64,000 nucleotides of DNA from Kitasatospora humi (GTDB lineage Bacteria > Actinomycetota > Actinomycetes > Streptomycetales > Streptomycetaceae), in contig NZ_JAJJPA010000039.1 of the NCBI RefSeq assembly GCF_020907985.1, positions 1-64,000 on the forward strand, read 5' to 3'. Position numbers and translations under genes: made by a program. Shown piece after piece: positions 16,025 to 24,209 of the stretch. Below the pieces are notes generated by a model. That model saw nothing but the letters and a program-made list of their open reading frames with translations. It searched no databases and was not told the DNA's origin. How positions within the stretch are numbered: position 1 is the stretch's first letter; each line of letters starts with the position of its first letter.

Positions 16025-16756
16025 CTACCTCCTGACGGGGCCCCACTTGGCCGAGTGGGGCCCCGTCAGCACGTTCAGGCCCGCCACCGCCTCGGCCCCG
16101 AAGACCAGCACGGCCCGTGGCGCGGTGCGCAGCCGCAGCATCTCGTAGAGCACGTCGGCGAACGGCTGCACCGCCAGCGCCTGCGCCACCTCGCGGGCTT
16201 CGGTCACCTCGCCGTGCTCGGTCAGCCGGGCCAGGTCGCGCAGCATCGAGCGGCAGCGCACGTAGGCGTGGGCCCGGCCGCGCTCCAGCACCGGGCGGTC
16301 CAGGCCGAAGATCCGGATGGTCTCCCGACCCTTGGCGGTGCGCGCCCGGTAGGCGCCGGTGGCCAGCACCAGGTCCAGGTGGTCGGCCGGCTCGTCGCTG
16401 GTCGGGTCGATCAGCAGGGCCCGGCCCTGGCGGTCGGTGGGGTAGAGGTCGCGCTTCTGGTTGCTGTTGCAGAAGGCGCAGGCCCACAGGTGGTTGAGCC
16501 AGTCGAAGGCGCGCTGCGGGGCCATCGCGATCGGCTGGAAGTGGTCGATGCTGGTGCCCTCGCTGTCCCCGCAGTACATGCACCGGGACAGGCCGGCCGA
16601 CATCGCGATCAGGTGGACGGCCAAGTCCCGCCGGATGGTCCTGGCATCCCGCCAGGACTCCCGGGCGCCGCCGCGGTGTTCGCCGATCCGCTCGGTGCGG
16701 GCCGCCATCCGGGCGGTCAACTCCGCCGGTAACGGTCCGCGTTGCAGCGGGATCAT
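16025..16756 (-). CDS. HNH endonuclease, PtuB-like, paired with an ABC/SMC-type ATPase
   Basis: A 243-residue HNH protein. Its core is SRCMYCGDSEGTSIDHFQPI, then NHLWACAFCNSNQKRDLYP, giving the two CxxC zinc-binding pairs, the HNH-type Asp-His and the Asn of ACAFCN. After it comes LLIDPTSDEPADHLDLVLATG, an arrangement seen in PtuB-type and retron-associated HNH effectors. The ATG follows the ATPase stop directly (TAGATG), so the genes are translationally coupled and probably act as one complex. In Septu systems the PtuA ATPase regulates the PtuB nuclease against phage. No reverse transcriptase gene is nearby, which argues against a retron. The last codons contain a strong hairpin that also ends the opposing ahpCD transcript. 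Confidence 0.85.
   Translation of the reverse strand: MIPLQRGPLPAELTARMAARTERIGEHRGGARESWRDARTIRRDLAVHLIAMSAGLSRCMYCGDSEGTSIDHFQPIAMAPQRAFDWLNHLWACAFCNSNQKRDLYPTDRQGRALLIDPTSDEPADHLDLVLATGAYRARTAKGRETIRIFGLDRPVLERGRAHAYVRCRSMLRDLARLTEHGEVTEAREVAQALAVQPFADVLYEMLRLRTAPRAVLVFGAEAVAGLNVLTGPHSAKWGPVRR
16032..16069. terminator. Perfect 15-bp hairpin shared by the ahpCD and ATPase-HNH operons
   Basis: CTGACGGGGCCCCAC and GTGGGGCCCCGTCAG pair perfectly around an 8-base loop. It starts 14 bases after the ahpD stop and lies within the last codons of the HNH gene, where it encodes residues around LTGPHSAKWGPV. It should terminate ahpCD on the plus strand. On the minus strand it would fold before the HNH stop is transcribed. 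Confidence 0.75.
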
Positions 16757-18046
16757 CTACGGTCTCCGGCCGAGCCGGGCCGACACCTCGTCGACCCGGG
16801 CGCTCAGCGAACTCATCAGCCGCTCGGTCAGCTCCTGGTACTCCGCCAGCTCCGCGTCGTCGGCCGCGCCGGAGAGCACCCGGCCCTCCAGGTCGCCGAT
16901 CCGGCGGCGGGCGTCCTCGGCCCGCGCCGAGTAGGGGGACTCCAGGCCGAAGAGGGCGGAGAGCACGGCGTCGTCCCCGCTGCCGTAGACGACGCGGTGG
17001 TAGAGGTCCTCGCTCACCGGCTCCGGCCCGGCCGTCTCGTCCGGTCCCGGTATCCGGATCAGCCCGCCCGGGTCGGCCGCCTGGCAGATGTACGGGCTGT
17101 GGGTGGAGACGATGAACTGCACCAGCGGGAAGTGCGCCTTGAGCCAGGGGCCGATCCGCTGCTGCCAGCTGACGTGCAGATGGGCGTCGACCTCGTCGAT
17201 CAGCACCACGCCGGGCAGCTGGACCGCGCCCGAGGGGCCGTCCGGCAGCCGGCCGTAGCAGCTCTCGAACTGCCGCACCAGGTCGAGAACCAGGGCGGTG
17301 ACCGTGCGGTAGCCGTCGCTCAGCTCCCGAAGCGGGAAGTCGGGGCCGTCGCCACGGCGCACCCAGAGGCCGTCGGCGTCGACCCGGCCCACCCGGTAGC
17401 CGTCCGGCAGCAACCCGTCGGAGAGCAGCGCGGTGACCACGTCCAGGGTCCGCTGCGCGCCCGGTCGGCCTTCGAGGCGTCGGACGTGCTGGTCGATCAG
17501 CCAGCTGACGCCCTCGGCCAGCGAGGCCTCCTCGTGGAACAGGGTGGCGAGCCGGCCGACCGGACCGGCCGCCAGCATCAGCCGCCGGCTCTCCCCCGCG
17601 CCGCCGAGCAGCCGGCGGAACGGACCGTAGCCGGCGAAGAACCAGCCCTGCGGGTTCTCCGCCCAGGGGCCGAGCTCGGGGTTCGGCGAGCCGAAGGCCT
17701 CCAACTCGGGCCGCGGGCCGTCACTCGGCCGGCTCCAGCGCAGGCCCAGCTCCAGTTCGGGCTCGGCCCCGGCCGGCTGGTCGGCCGCCGCGTCGGGCCG
17801 CACCCAGGCCCGCACCCAGCCGGTGTCCTCACCCGTGGTCAGCCAGCCGGAGAAGTCGCTGACCAGGCTGCGCGCCACCGAGGGCCCGCCGAGCGCCAGC
17901 GCCAGCGCCCGCAGCAGGGTGGTCTTGCCGGAGCCGTTGCGCCCGGCCAGCACCGTCCAGCCCGCCCTGGGCAGCTCCAGCTGCCGCACCTCCCGGACCG
18001 GGGCGAACCCCCTGACCCCCGAAATGCCCAGCCTGGTCACATACAT
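16757..18046 (-). CDS. SMC/ABC-type AAA ATPase, PtuA-like partner of the HNH nuclease
   Basis: A 429-residue ATPase of the RecF/SMC/OLD-like class. Walker A is TVLAGRNGSGKTTLLRALAL near residue 35; the LSxG-like signature is FPLRELSDGYRTVTALVLDL; Walker B is GVVLIDEVDAHLHVSWQQ, and the switch His is in QFIVSTHSPYICQAAD. There is no long coiled coil, as in compact PtuA-type ATPases. The C-terminus (LEGRVLSGAADDAELAEYQE) is an acidic helical segment. It overlaps nothing: its stop abuts the HNH ATG, and its start is 9 bases after the upstream transporter-family stop, so all three may be co-transcribed. No ribosome site of its own is evident, suggesting coupling to the upstream gene. Confidence 0.85.
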   Translation of the reverse strand: MYVTRLGISGVRGFAPVREVRQLELPRAGWTVLAGRNGSGKTTLLRALALALGGPSVARSLVSDFSGWLTTGEDTGWVRAWVRPDAAADQPAGAEPELELGLRWSRPSDGPRPELEAFGSPNPELGPWAENPQGWFFAGYGPFRRLLGGAGESRRLMLAAGPVGRLATLFHEEASLAEGVSWLIDQHVRRLEGRPGAQRTLDVVTALLSDGLLPDGYRVGRVDADGLWVRRGDGPDFPLRELSDGYRTVTALVLDLVRQFESCYGRLPDGPSGAVQLPGVVLIDEVDAHLHVSWQQRIGPWLKAHFPLVQFIVSTHSPYICQAADPGGLIRIPGPDETAGPEPVSEDLYHRVVYGSGDDAVLSALFGLESPYSARAEDARRRIGDLEGRVLSGAADDAELAEYQELTERLMSSLSARVDEVSARLGRRP

Positions 18047-18055
18047 GACGGCAGT

Positions 18056-19453
18056 TTAGGAGGTGACCGCCTGGTCGCGGGAGAAGTCGGCGGAGGCGGA
18101 GTCCGGCACGGCCTCCGTGGCGGCAGCCGTCTCGGCGGCCTCGGCCGCCTCCTGGGCGGCCTCCACCGCCGCGAACACCTCGTCGGCCGCCGCGTGCCGC
18201 TGCCGCAGGTGGCCGACCACGGTGTTGGTGACCGCGATCAGCGGGACGGCGACGACCGCGCCGCCGATCCCGCCGACGATCGACCCGGCGGCCACGCCGA
18301 GCACCACGGCCAGCGGGTGCACCCGCACCGCCCGGCCCAGGATCAGCGGCTGCAGCAGGTGCCCCTCGATCTGCATCACGGCCACCAGCACCACCAGCAC
18401 CATGCCGGCGGTGTAGATGTCCTTGGTGACCAGCGCGATCAGCACCGCCAGGGTCCCGGTGACCAGCGCGCCGACCAGCGGGATGAAGGCACCCAGGAAG
18501 ATGAGCACCGCCAGCGGCACGGCCAGCGGTACCCCGAGCAGGTAGATCCCGATGCCGATGCAGAGCGCGTCGATGAAGGCGACGGCGACCGTGCCGCGCA
18601 CGTAGGCGGTCAGCGTGGTCCAGGCCTTGGGGCCGGCCCCCGCGATCGCGTAGCGGGACTGCCGGGGCAGCCCGCGCAGCACCCAGTTCCAGATCCGGGC
18701 GCCGTCGTAGAGCAGGAAGTAGGTGGTGAACGCGGCCAGCAGCACTCCGGTCACCACCTCGATCACGAAGCTCACGGTGGTGAAACCGAGCGAGGTGATC
18801 TGGCTGGTGTTGTTGCCGATGGCGGTCTGCAGCTGTTTGGTGAAGTCGGTCAACTGCTGGTGCGTCAGGTGCATCGGGCCCCTGAGCAGCCAGTTGTGGA
18901 TGTTCCCGATGCCCGTCTGGGCCTTGCTGGAGACGGCCGAGATGTTGTCGCTCACCTGCCAGACCACGAACCAGCCGACCAGCGCGATACCGCAGAGGCC
19001 GGCCAGGAAGGTCACCAGCGCGGCCAGCGACCGGGGCACCCCGTGCCGGCGCAGCCAGGAGACGGTGGGTTCGAGCAGCGCCGAGATCAGCACTCCGGCC
19101 AGCAGCGCGTAGGCGACCAGCCGCAGCTGGTCCACCACATTGAAGATCACGTAGAGCGCGCCGCCGATCAGCAGCAGCCGCCAGGTCGACTCAGCCGCCA
19201 CCCGCAGCCCCCAGGGCACGGCCTCGGCGGGGGTGGCCGGCCGCGGGCCGCGGTACCGCTCGCGCGGCAGCGGGGGCGGATCGGCATGGGTGGGGTGCGG
19301 AGGGTCGGCCACCACGGCGGGCCGGACGGCCGGCGGTAGCGGCTCGTTCACCGGTTCGCCCTCTTCGCGGGCTGCCGCAGCCCGCCGGGCCAACGCGGTA
19401 CTCCACCTCGCGACCGTGGAGAGTACCCGGTCGCGCCGTTCGCCGCGTGCCAT
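18056..19453 (-). CDS. AI-2E family transporter (PerM/YdiK type membrane protein)
   Basis: A 465-residue membrane protein. The N-terminal 90 residues are soluble and Pro/Ala-rich; then about seven or eight membrane helices follow (WRLLLIGGALYVIFNVVDQL, ALVTFLAGLCGIALVGWFVV, VIEVVTGVLLAAFTTYFLLY, and the last LGVAAGSIVGGIGGAVVAVP). The signature GHLLQPLILGRAVRVHPLAV is the hallmark of the AI-2E family, members of which act in small-molecule or ion export. The C-terminus is Ala/Glu-rich and cytoplasmic. The ATG at 19453 has GGATGGAG upstream. It precedes the ATPase-HNH pair by 9 bases. Confidence 0.9.
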   Translation of the reverse strand: MARGERRDRVLSTVARWSTALARRAAAAREEGEPVNEPLPPAVRPAVVADPPHPTHADPPPLPRERYRGPRPATPAEAVPWGLRVAAESTWRLLLIGGALYVIFNVVDQLRLVAYALLAGVLISALLEPTVSWLRRHGVPRSLAALVTFLAGLCGIALVGWFVVWQVSDNISAVSSKAQTGIGNIHNWLLRGPMHLTHQQLTDFTKQLQTAIGNNTSQITSLGFTTVSFVIEVVTGVLLAAFTTYFLLYDGARIWNWVLRGLPRQSRYAIAGAGPKAWTTLTAYVRGTVAVAFIDALCIGIGIYLLGVPLAVPLAVLIFLGAFIPLVGALVTGTLAVLIALVTKDIYTAGMVLVVLVAVMQIEGHLLQPLILGRAVRVHPLAVVLGVAAGSIVGGIGGAVVAVPLIAVTNTVVGHLRQRHAAADEVFAAVEAAQEAAEAAETAAATEAVPDSASADFSRDQAVTS

Positions 19454-19558
19454 CTGCGCTCCATCCTGCTGGTGCGCCGCGCACCACGGCACGGCCCTGT
19501 GGGCTCACCGTACCCAAACCGGTCACCCGTTCGGCGCACCGGCCCGCAAAACGGCCGA

Positions 19559-19585
19559 AGCCCTCGGCTGAGAAGGCCGAGGGCT
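19559..19585 (-). terminator. Hairpin terminator of the lysozyme-fold protein gene
   Basis: AGCCCTCGGC pairs with GCCGAGGGCT (10 bp, 7-base loop), 20 bases past the stop of the minus-strand gene at 19605. Confidence 0.65.
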
Positions 19586-19604
19586 GTCGGTGATCCGGTC
19601 CGGA

Positions 19605-20357
19605 TCAGTACCAGCTGTGCGCCTGCCAGAACGACCAGGCGCCGCACGGGCTGCCGTACCGGTCGTTCATGTAGCCGAGGCCCCACTTGATCTGGGTGGC
19701 GGGGTTGGTGCGCCAGTCCGCACCGGCCGAGGCCATCTTGGAACCGGGCAGCGCCTGCACCAGGCCGTAGGACCCGGACGACGGGTTGACGGCCGTGTAG
19801 TTCCAGCCGCTCTCGCGCGTCACGATGTTGCTGAAGCACTGGAACTGGGTGTTGTCGCCGATGATGCCCGCGGCGAGCGCCTGCACCGAGCCGGCGCTGT
19901 ACGAGGCGGCGGGCGTCGAGTCGGAGGAGCTCGACGAGTCCGACGAGTCCGACGTGCTCGTGACGGCCAGCTGGGAGCGGGCCTTGGCGCGGTTGGCGGC
20001 CTCCTGCTGCGCCTGGGCGGCAGCCTGGGCCTTGGCGGCGGCATCGGCGGCGGCCTTGTCGGCGTCGGCCTTGGCCTGCGCGTCGGCGGCGGCCTTCACG
20101 CGGGCGGCCTCGGCGGCGGCCTGCTTGGCCGCGGCGTCGGCCTGCTGCTGCTGAGCCGTCGCCTGCTGGCCGATGTTGTCGCTGATGACCTGCGCGTCGG
20201 TGCCCGACGGCACGTCGGCGAGCAGCGTGGCACCCGTGATGTCCGCGGCCTGAACCGGCTTGGCTTCGCTACCGGAGGCCATGCCGACCACGGCACCGAC
20301 AGCGGTGACCGCGGTGGCGGAGGCCACGGCAACTCCCCGGACCGAGATCCGAGTCAC
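19605..20357 (-). CDS. Secreted lytic transglycosylase-like protein (lysozyme fold)
   Basis: A 250-residue secreted protein. A signal peptide occupies residues 1-38 (Arg-rich start, then VAVASATAVTAVGAVVGMAS). Residues about 65-120 form a long Ala/Lys/Asp/Gln-rich coiled-coil-like segment, followed by a Ser/Asp-rich linker (SDSSDSSSSSDS). The last 95 residues are a soluble-lytic-transglycosylase domain: FSNIVTRESGWNYTAVNPSS carries the catalytic Glu, then GLVQALPGSKMASAGADWR and WGLGYMNDRYGSPCGAWSFW. It should cleave peptidoglycan during growth or germination. The GTG at 20357 has GGAAGGAA 5 bases upstream. A leader of up to 280 bases precedes it. Confidence 0.88.
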   Translation of the reverse strand: MTRISVRGVAVASATAVTAVGAVVGMASGSEAKPVQAADITGATLLADVPSGTDAQVISDNIGQQATAQQQQADAAAKQAAAEAARVKAAADAQAKADADKAAADAAAKAQAAAQAQQEAANRAKARSQLAVTSTSDSSDSSSSSDSTPAASYSAGSVQALAAGIIGDNTQFQCFSNIVTRESGWNYTAVNPSSGSYGLVQALPGSKMASAGADWRTNPATQIKWGLGYMNDRYGSPCGAWSFWQAHSWY

Positions 20358-20640
20358 ATGGATTCCTTCCAGCGTCGCCCCCGCGTGACCGTGAGGACGC
20401 AACATGCCCCTGGTCACTGGCCTCCACCTGCTGCTGGTCACGGGAGACACTGGCCCGGTGTCCTCCCCGGCAGGCCGGAGCTGACATGAAGATCGGGCGG
20501 CGTACGGTCCGTCCATATTCAGTTGACGCCCAATACAGGGGCCGTACGCGGGGCCTGACAGAACCCACACCATGCCCCAAGGGGACGCGGCTGCGCAATT
20601 CCCGGTTGCGTGGCGAAGCTCACACGGCATCCCGATAGGT
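20358..20640 (-). promoter_or_regulatory. Long structured leader of the cell-wall hydrolase gene, possible c-di-AMP riboswitch
   Basis: The 400-base gap before the hydrolase contains no gene. On the minus strand it is rich in short dyads, including GTACGGCCCC / GGGGCCGTAC-like complements and CGGGGAGGACACCGGG. A GTCAGCTCCGGCCTGCC segment (20473-20489) resembles the GTCAGCTAACCTCGTAGGC 3' element of ydaO-type c-di-AMP riboswitches, which control cell-wall hydrolases such as rpfA in streptomycetes. I cannot find the upstream GGGGTGAATC-like element, so this is tentative. Confidence 0.3.
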
Positions 20641-20757
20641 GAATTGACAGTTCGCCGGACAGTACGCGCCCCGATGTGCTGACAATCCGCCCGGCGCGGG
20701 CCGAAACCCTTGCGCCGGACGGATCGTTCGACTACCCGACGATCGACTGCGGAGCCG

Positions 20758-22092
20758 TCAGGGCTGGATGTCCTCCAGCATCTCGGTCACCAGTGCGGCG
20801 ATCGGGGAGCGCTCGGAGCGCGTGAGGGTGATGTGCGCGAACAGCGGATGCCCCTTCAGCTTCTCCACCACCGCCACCACTCCGTCGTAGCGCCCCACCC
20901 TGAGGTTGTCCCGCTGCGCCACATCGTGGGTGAGCACCACCCGCGACCCCTGGCCGATCCGGGAGAGCACCGTGAGCAGCACGTTCCGTTCCAGCGACTG
21001 GGCCTCGTCCACGATCACGAAGGCGTCGTGCAGCGACCGGCCCCGGATGTGGGTGAGCGGCAGCACCTCCAGCATCCCGCGAGCGATCACCTCCTCTATG
21101 ACCGCGGGCGTGGTGACCGCCCCGAGGGTGTCGAAGACCGCCTGGGACCAGGGGTTCATCTTCTCGGCCTCGGTGCCCGGCAGGTAGCCCAGCTCCTGGC
21201 CGCCGACCGCGTACAGCGGCCGGAACACCATCACCTTGCGGTGCTGGCGGCGCTCCAGCACGGCCTCCAGCCCGGCGCAGAGCGCCAGGGCGGACTTGCC
21301 GGTGCCGGCCCGGCCGCCGAGCGAGACGATCCCCACCTCGGGATCGAGCAGCACGTCGAGCGCCACCCGCTGCTCGGCGCTGCGCCCGCGCAGCCCGAAC
21401 GCCTCCCGGTCACCGCGCACCAGCTTGACCCGGCCGTCCACGGTGACCCGGCCCAGTGCCCGGCCGCGCTCCGAGCTGAGCACCAGTCCGGTGTGGACCG
21501 GCAGCTCCTCGGCGCCGTCGACCACGACGGCGGTGTCGTGCGGCGCGCCGAACAGTTCGTCAACCTGGTCGGCCGAGACGGACAGTTCCGACATTCCGGT
21601 CCAACCGGAGGTGATCGCCAGCTCCGCCCGGTACTCCTCGGCGAGCAGCCCGACCGCGCTCGCCTTGATCCGCATCGGCAGGTCCTTGGAGACGACCGTG
21701 ACGTCGTACCCCTCGGCCTGCAGGTTGCGGGCGACCGCGAGGATCCGGGTGTCCGCCTCGCCGCCGCCGAGCCGGTAGCCGGCCGGCAGCACCGAAGGGT
21801 CCGAATGGTTGAGCTCGACCCGGATCGAGCCGCCGAAGTCGCCGACCGGGATCGGCTCGTCGAGCCGGCCGTGGCGGATCCGGTAGTCGTCGAGCAGGCG
21901 CAGGGCCTGGCGGGCGAAGTAACCCAGTTCTGGATGGTGGCGCTTGGCCTCCAGCTCGGTGACCACGACCACCGGGAGCACCACCTCGTGCTCCGCGAAC
22001 CGGGTCATGGCCAGCGGGTCGGCCAGGAGCACGCTGGTGTCAAGGACGTACGTGCGCCGGTCTGGTGTCCGGCGGCTCTTGGTACTGACCAC
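20758..22092 (-). CDS. PhoH-family ATPase with N-terminal PIN domain (PhoH2)
   Basis: A 444-residue protein fusing a PIN ribonuclease domain to a PhoH helicase-like ATPase. The PIN domain (about 13-150) shows RTYVLDTSVLLADP, VVTELEAKRHHP, GGGEADTRILAVA and VTVVSKDLPMRIKA, containing the acidic metal-binding residues. The PhoH part (about 245-440) has Walker A VSLGGRAGTGKSALALCAGL, GGQELGYLPGTEAEKMNPW and Walker B HDAFVIVDEAQSLERN. PhoH2 proteins unwind and cut RNA, and are related to VapBC toxins although here no separate antitoxin gene is visible. GTG start with GGAGG 5 bases upstream. Confidence 0.95.
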   Translation of the reverse strand: MVSTKSRRTPDRRTYVLDTSVLLADPLAMTRFAEHEVVLPVVVVTELEAKRHHPELGYFARQALRLLDDYRIRHGRLDEPIPVGDFGGSIRVELNHSDPSVLPAGYRLGGGEADTRILAVARNLQAEGYDVTVVSKDLPMRIKASAVGLLAEEYRAELAITSGWTGMSELSVSADQVDELFGAPHDTAVVVDGAEELPVHTGLVLSSERGRALGRVTVDGRVKLVRGDREAFGLRGRSAEQRVALDVLLDPEVGIVSLGGRAGTGKSALALCAGLEAVLERRQHRKVMVFRPLYAVGGQELGYLPGTEAEKMNPWSQAVFDTLGAVTTPAVIEEVIARGMLEVLPLTHIRGRSLHDAFVIVDEAQSLERNVLLTVLSRIGQGSRVVLTHDVAQRDNLRVGRYDGVVAVVEKLKGHPLFAHITLTRSERSPIAALVTEMLEDIQP

Positions 22093-22295
22093 TAGGCCTC
22101 CAGGGCGGGTGACCCTGCGTCACCCGCAGCTCACCGGCCCCCGCGCCCCTGTTGGTCAGGGGTGCCGGTCTGCCATAGGTATGCCCTGACGACTTGTCGG
22201 ACATGCCCGCGAGAAGCCAAGACGTTGATCAGTGCACGTGAATTCTTGGTGACGCGGCGGACCGGACGCCGAGGTCAGCGGCTCTGCGGACGAGG

Positions 22296-23090
22296 TCAGC
22301 CGCCGTAGCGGCGGTGCCGCTGCTCGTAGGCGCGCAGCGCGCGCAGGAAGTCCACCTTGCGGAAGGCCGGCCAGTATGCCTCGCAGAAGTAGAACTCGCT
22401 GTGCGCGCTCTGCCAGAGCAGGAAGCCGCTGAGCCGCTGCTCGCCGGAGGTGCGGATGACCAGGTCGGGGTCGGGCTGGCCCTTGGTGTAGAGCCGCTCG
22501 GCGATGTGCTCCACGTCCAGGATCTCCACCAGCTCCTCGATCGAGGTGCCGCGGTCGGCGTGCTCCTGGAGCAGCGAGCGGACGGCGTCGGCGATCTCGT
22601 GGCGACCGCCGTAGCCCACCGCCACGTTGACCGTGATGCCCTCCAGGTGCTCGGTGGCGCCCGCGGCCTCCTTGAGGATCTTCGCGGTCCTCGCCGGCAG
22701 CAGGTCCAGGGTGCCGATCGGGTTGACCTTGTACCGCTTCAGCTCGGCCAACCCGGTCACCGCGTCCTCGATGATGCCGAGCAGCGGCACCAGCTCGTCC
22801 GCCGGGCGGGAGAGGTTGTCGGTGGAGAGCATCCAGAGGGTGACGACCTCGATGTTGGTCTCGTCGCACCACCCGAGGAACTCGACGATCTTGTCGGCGC
22901 CGCGCTGGTGGCCGTAGGCGGTGGTGCCGCCCGCCTCCTTGGCCCAACGGCGGTTGCCGTCCATGATCACGCCCACGTGGTGCGGCGTCTTGCCGAGGTT
23001 GACCTCGACCCGCTGGCCGTACAGCCGGTACAGGCCGCCGAGCATGGTGCGCAGCCCTGGAGTGCGCTCGGCGACATCGCGCAGACCCAT
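22296..23090 (-). CDS. uppS: Isoprenyl transferase (cis-prenyl undecaprenyl-diphosphate synthase family)
   Basis: A 264-residue cis-prenyltransferase. VGVIMDGNRRWAKEAG is the diphosphate-binding region with the catalytic Asp, followed by GHQRGADKIVEFL, TLWMLSTDNLSRP, and the C-terminal signature LVIRTSGEQRLSGFLLWQ with FYFCEAYWPAFRKVDF. It condenses isopentenyl diphosphate to make long-chain lipid carrier precursors for peptidoglycan and other envelope polymers. Streptomycetes usually carry more than one cis-prenyltransferase, so chain length is not certain. It lies 203 bases before the phoH-like gene on the same strand. Confidence 0.95.
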   Translation of the reverse strand: MGLRDVAERTPGLRTMLGGLYRLYGQRVEVNLGKTPHHVGVIMDGNRRWAKEAGGTTAYGHQRGADKIVEFLGWCDETNIEVVTLWMLSTDNLSRPADELVPLLGIIEDAVTGLAELKRYKVNPIGTLDLLPARTAKILKEAAGATEHLEGITVNVAVGYGGRHEIADAVRSLLQEHADRGTSIEELVEILDVEHIAERLYTKGQPDPDLVIRTSGEQRLSGFLLWQSAHSEFYFCEAYWPAFRKVDFLRALRAYEQRHRRYGG

Positions 23091-23341
23091 GTGTTTCCAG
23101 CTCCTCCGAGCACTACCCCCTGGACCCCGGCCCTGGCTGCCGCGGGTCCCGGGGCAGCGTACTCCCGACCGCCCACCTGCGGGAAAGTCACCGGTCGAAC
23201 GCCCGGCCGAGCACCGTCCCGTTCAGGGAGACGATCAACCACCCGACCGCTCGGCCGCCGGGCACCCCCTCTTGCGGTCCCGTCGCCCGCTGGGTGTATG
23301 ACTGTCACACTGATTCTTCATCATGTGGGGGGCACGCAACC

Positions 23342-24202
23342 ATGCGTCACACCATGCTCAAGCGGCTCGGCATCGGGCTGCTGGGTGCCGCCGCAGCACT
23401 CGGAACGGTCGCCGCGCCGGGTGCGTCGGCCGGCGCCGGGCCGTCGACCTGTCCGACCAAGCCGGCCCCGGTCCGGATCGCCACCGGCCAGGCGTTCGGC
23501 GCCGGCCAGCGGCTCACCTCCGGCGACACCGCACTGACCATGCAGTCCGACGGCAACCTGGTGCAGTACCTGGTGCGTCCCGACTGCCAGAACGGCCCGG
23601 TGCTCTGGGCGAGCAACACCTACGGCAACCCCGGCGCCTACGCGATCATGCAGTCGGACGGCAACTTCGTGGTCTACCGCGCCGGCGGCGCCGGTGCCCT
23701 GTGGTCCTCCGGCACCTGGAACCAGAGCGGCGCGACCGCCTCGCTGGACGGCGGTGCCCTGCGGGTGCACAACGGGACCGGCGTGTCCTGGCAGGACGTC
23801 AGCGGCTACCTGCCCGCGCACGACGCCGACAACAACCCGCTGCCGCAGGTCAGCAGCCGGCTCCAGCCCGGCTTCCAGATGGGCAACGGCAGCTGGGCGG
23901 AGTCCGGCTCGGTGTGGCTGGTGCAGCAGAACGACGGCAACCTGGTGCTCTACCGCAAGCGGGACGGCGCCGCGCTGTGGAGCACCAACACCTGGGGCCA
24001 CCCGGGTGCGCACACCGACGTCACCTCCGCCGGCAGGCTGGAGGTCGCCCAGAACGGCTCGCAGGTCTGGGCGGAGGGCGCGCCGCCCGTCCCCGGTTCC
24101 TACCTCCAGGTGCAGGACGACGCCAACGTGGTGCTCTACCGTCCCAACGCCACCAGCAGCGCCGACGCCCTCTGGTCCACCGGGACCTACGGCAAGGGCT
24201 GA
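23342..24202 (+). CDS. Secreted protein with two B-type (bulb) lectin domains
   Basis: A 286-residue secreted protein. Residues 1-34 form a signal peptide (KRLGIGLLGAAAALGTVAAP then GASA). The rest contains bulb-type mannose-binding lectin repeats, recognised by QxDxNxVxY motifs: MQSDGNLVQYL, MQSDGNFVVYR, QQNDGNLVLYR and VQDDANVVLYR, each followed by LWSS/LWST blocks. These fall into two domains (about 48-145 and 175-285) joined by a SGYLPAHDADNNPLPQ linker. B-lectins bind mannose; two tandem domains are also the design of LlpA-type lectin-like bacteriocins of Gram-negative bacteria. Role here is unknown: adhesion, glycan binding or antagonism. A GGGGGG stretch lies 8-13 bases upstream of the ATG. 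Confidence 0.88.
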   Translation: MRHTMLKRLGIGLLGAAAALGTVAAPGASAGAGPSTCPTKPAPVRIATGQAFGAGQRLTSGDTALTMQSDGNLVQYLVRPDCQNGPVLWASNTYGNPGAYAIMQSDGNFVVYRAGGAGALWSSGTWNQSGATASLDGGALRVHNGTGVSWQDVSGYLPAHDADNNPLPQVSSRLQPGFQMGNGSWAESGSVWLVQQNDGNLVLYRKRDGAALWSTNTWGHPGAHTDVTSAGRLEVAQNGSQVWAEGAPPVPGSYLQVQDDANVVLYRPNATSSADALWSTGTYGKG

Positions 24203-24209
24203 CCGAGCC

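Noticed and set aside
16025..18046. Retron (reverse transcriptase-linked ATPase-HNH)
   Set aside because: No reverse transcriptase gene or msr-msd-like RNA region is adjacent; the upstream gene is an AI-2E family membrane protein.
16742..19339. An 865-codon open frame on the plus strand antisense to the HNH, ATPase and AI-2E genes
   Set aside because: It is an artefact of high GC: a His/Gly/Arg/Pro-rich translation with no domain, and the minus strand has three clear domain proteins.
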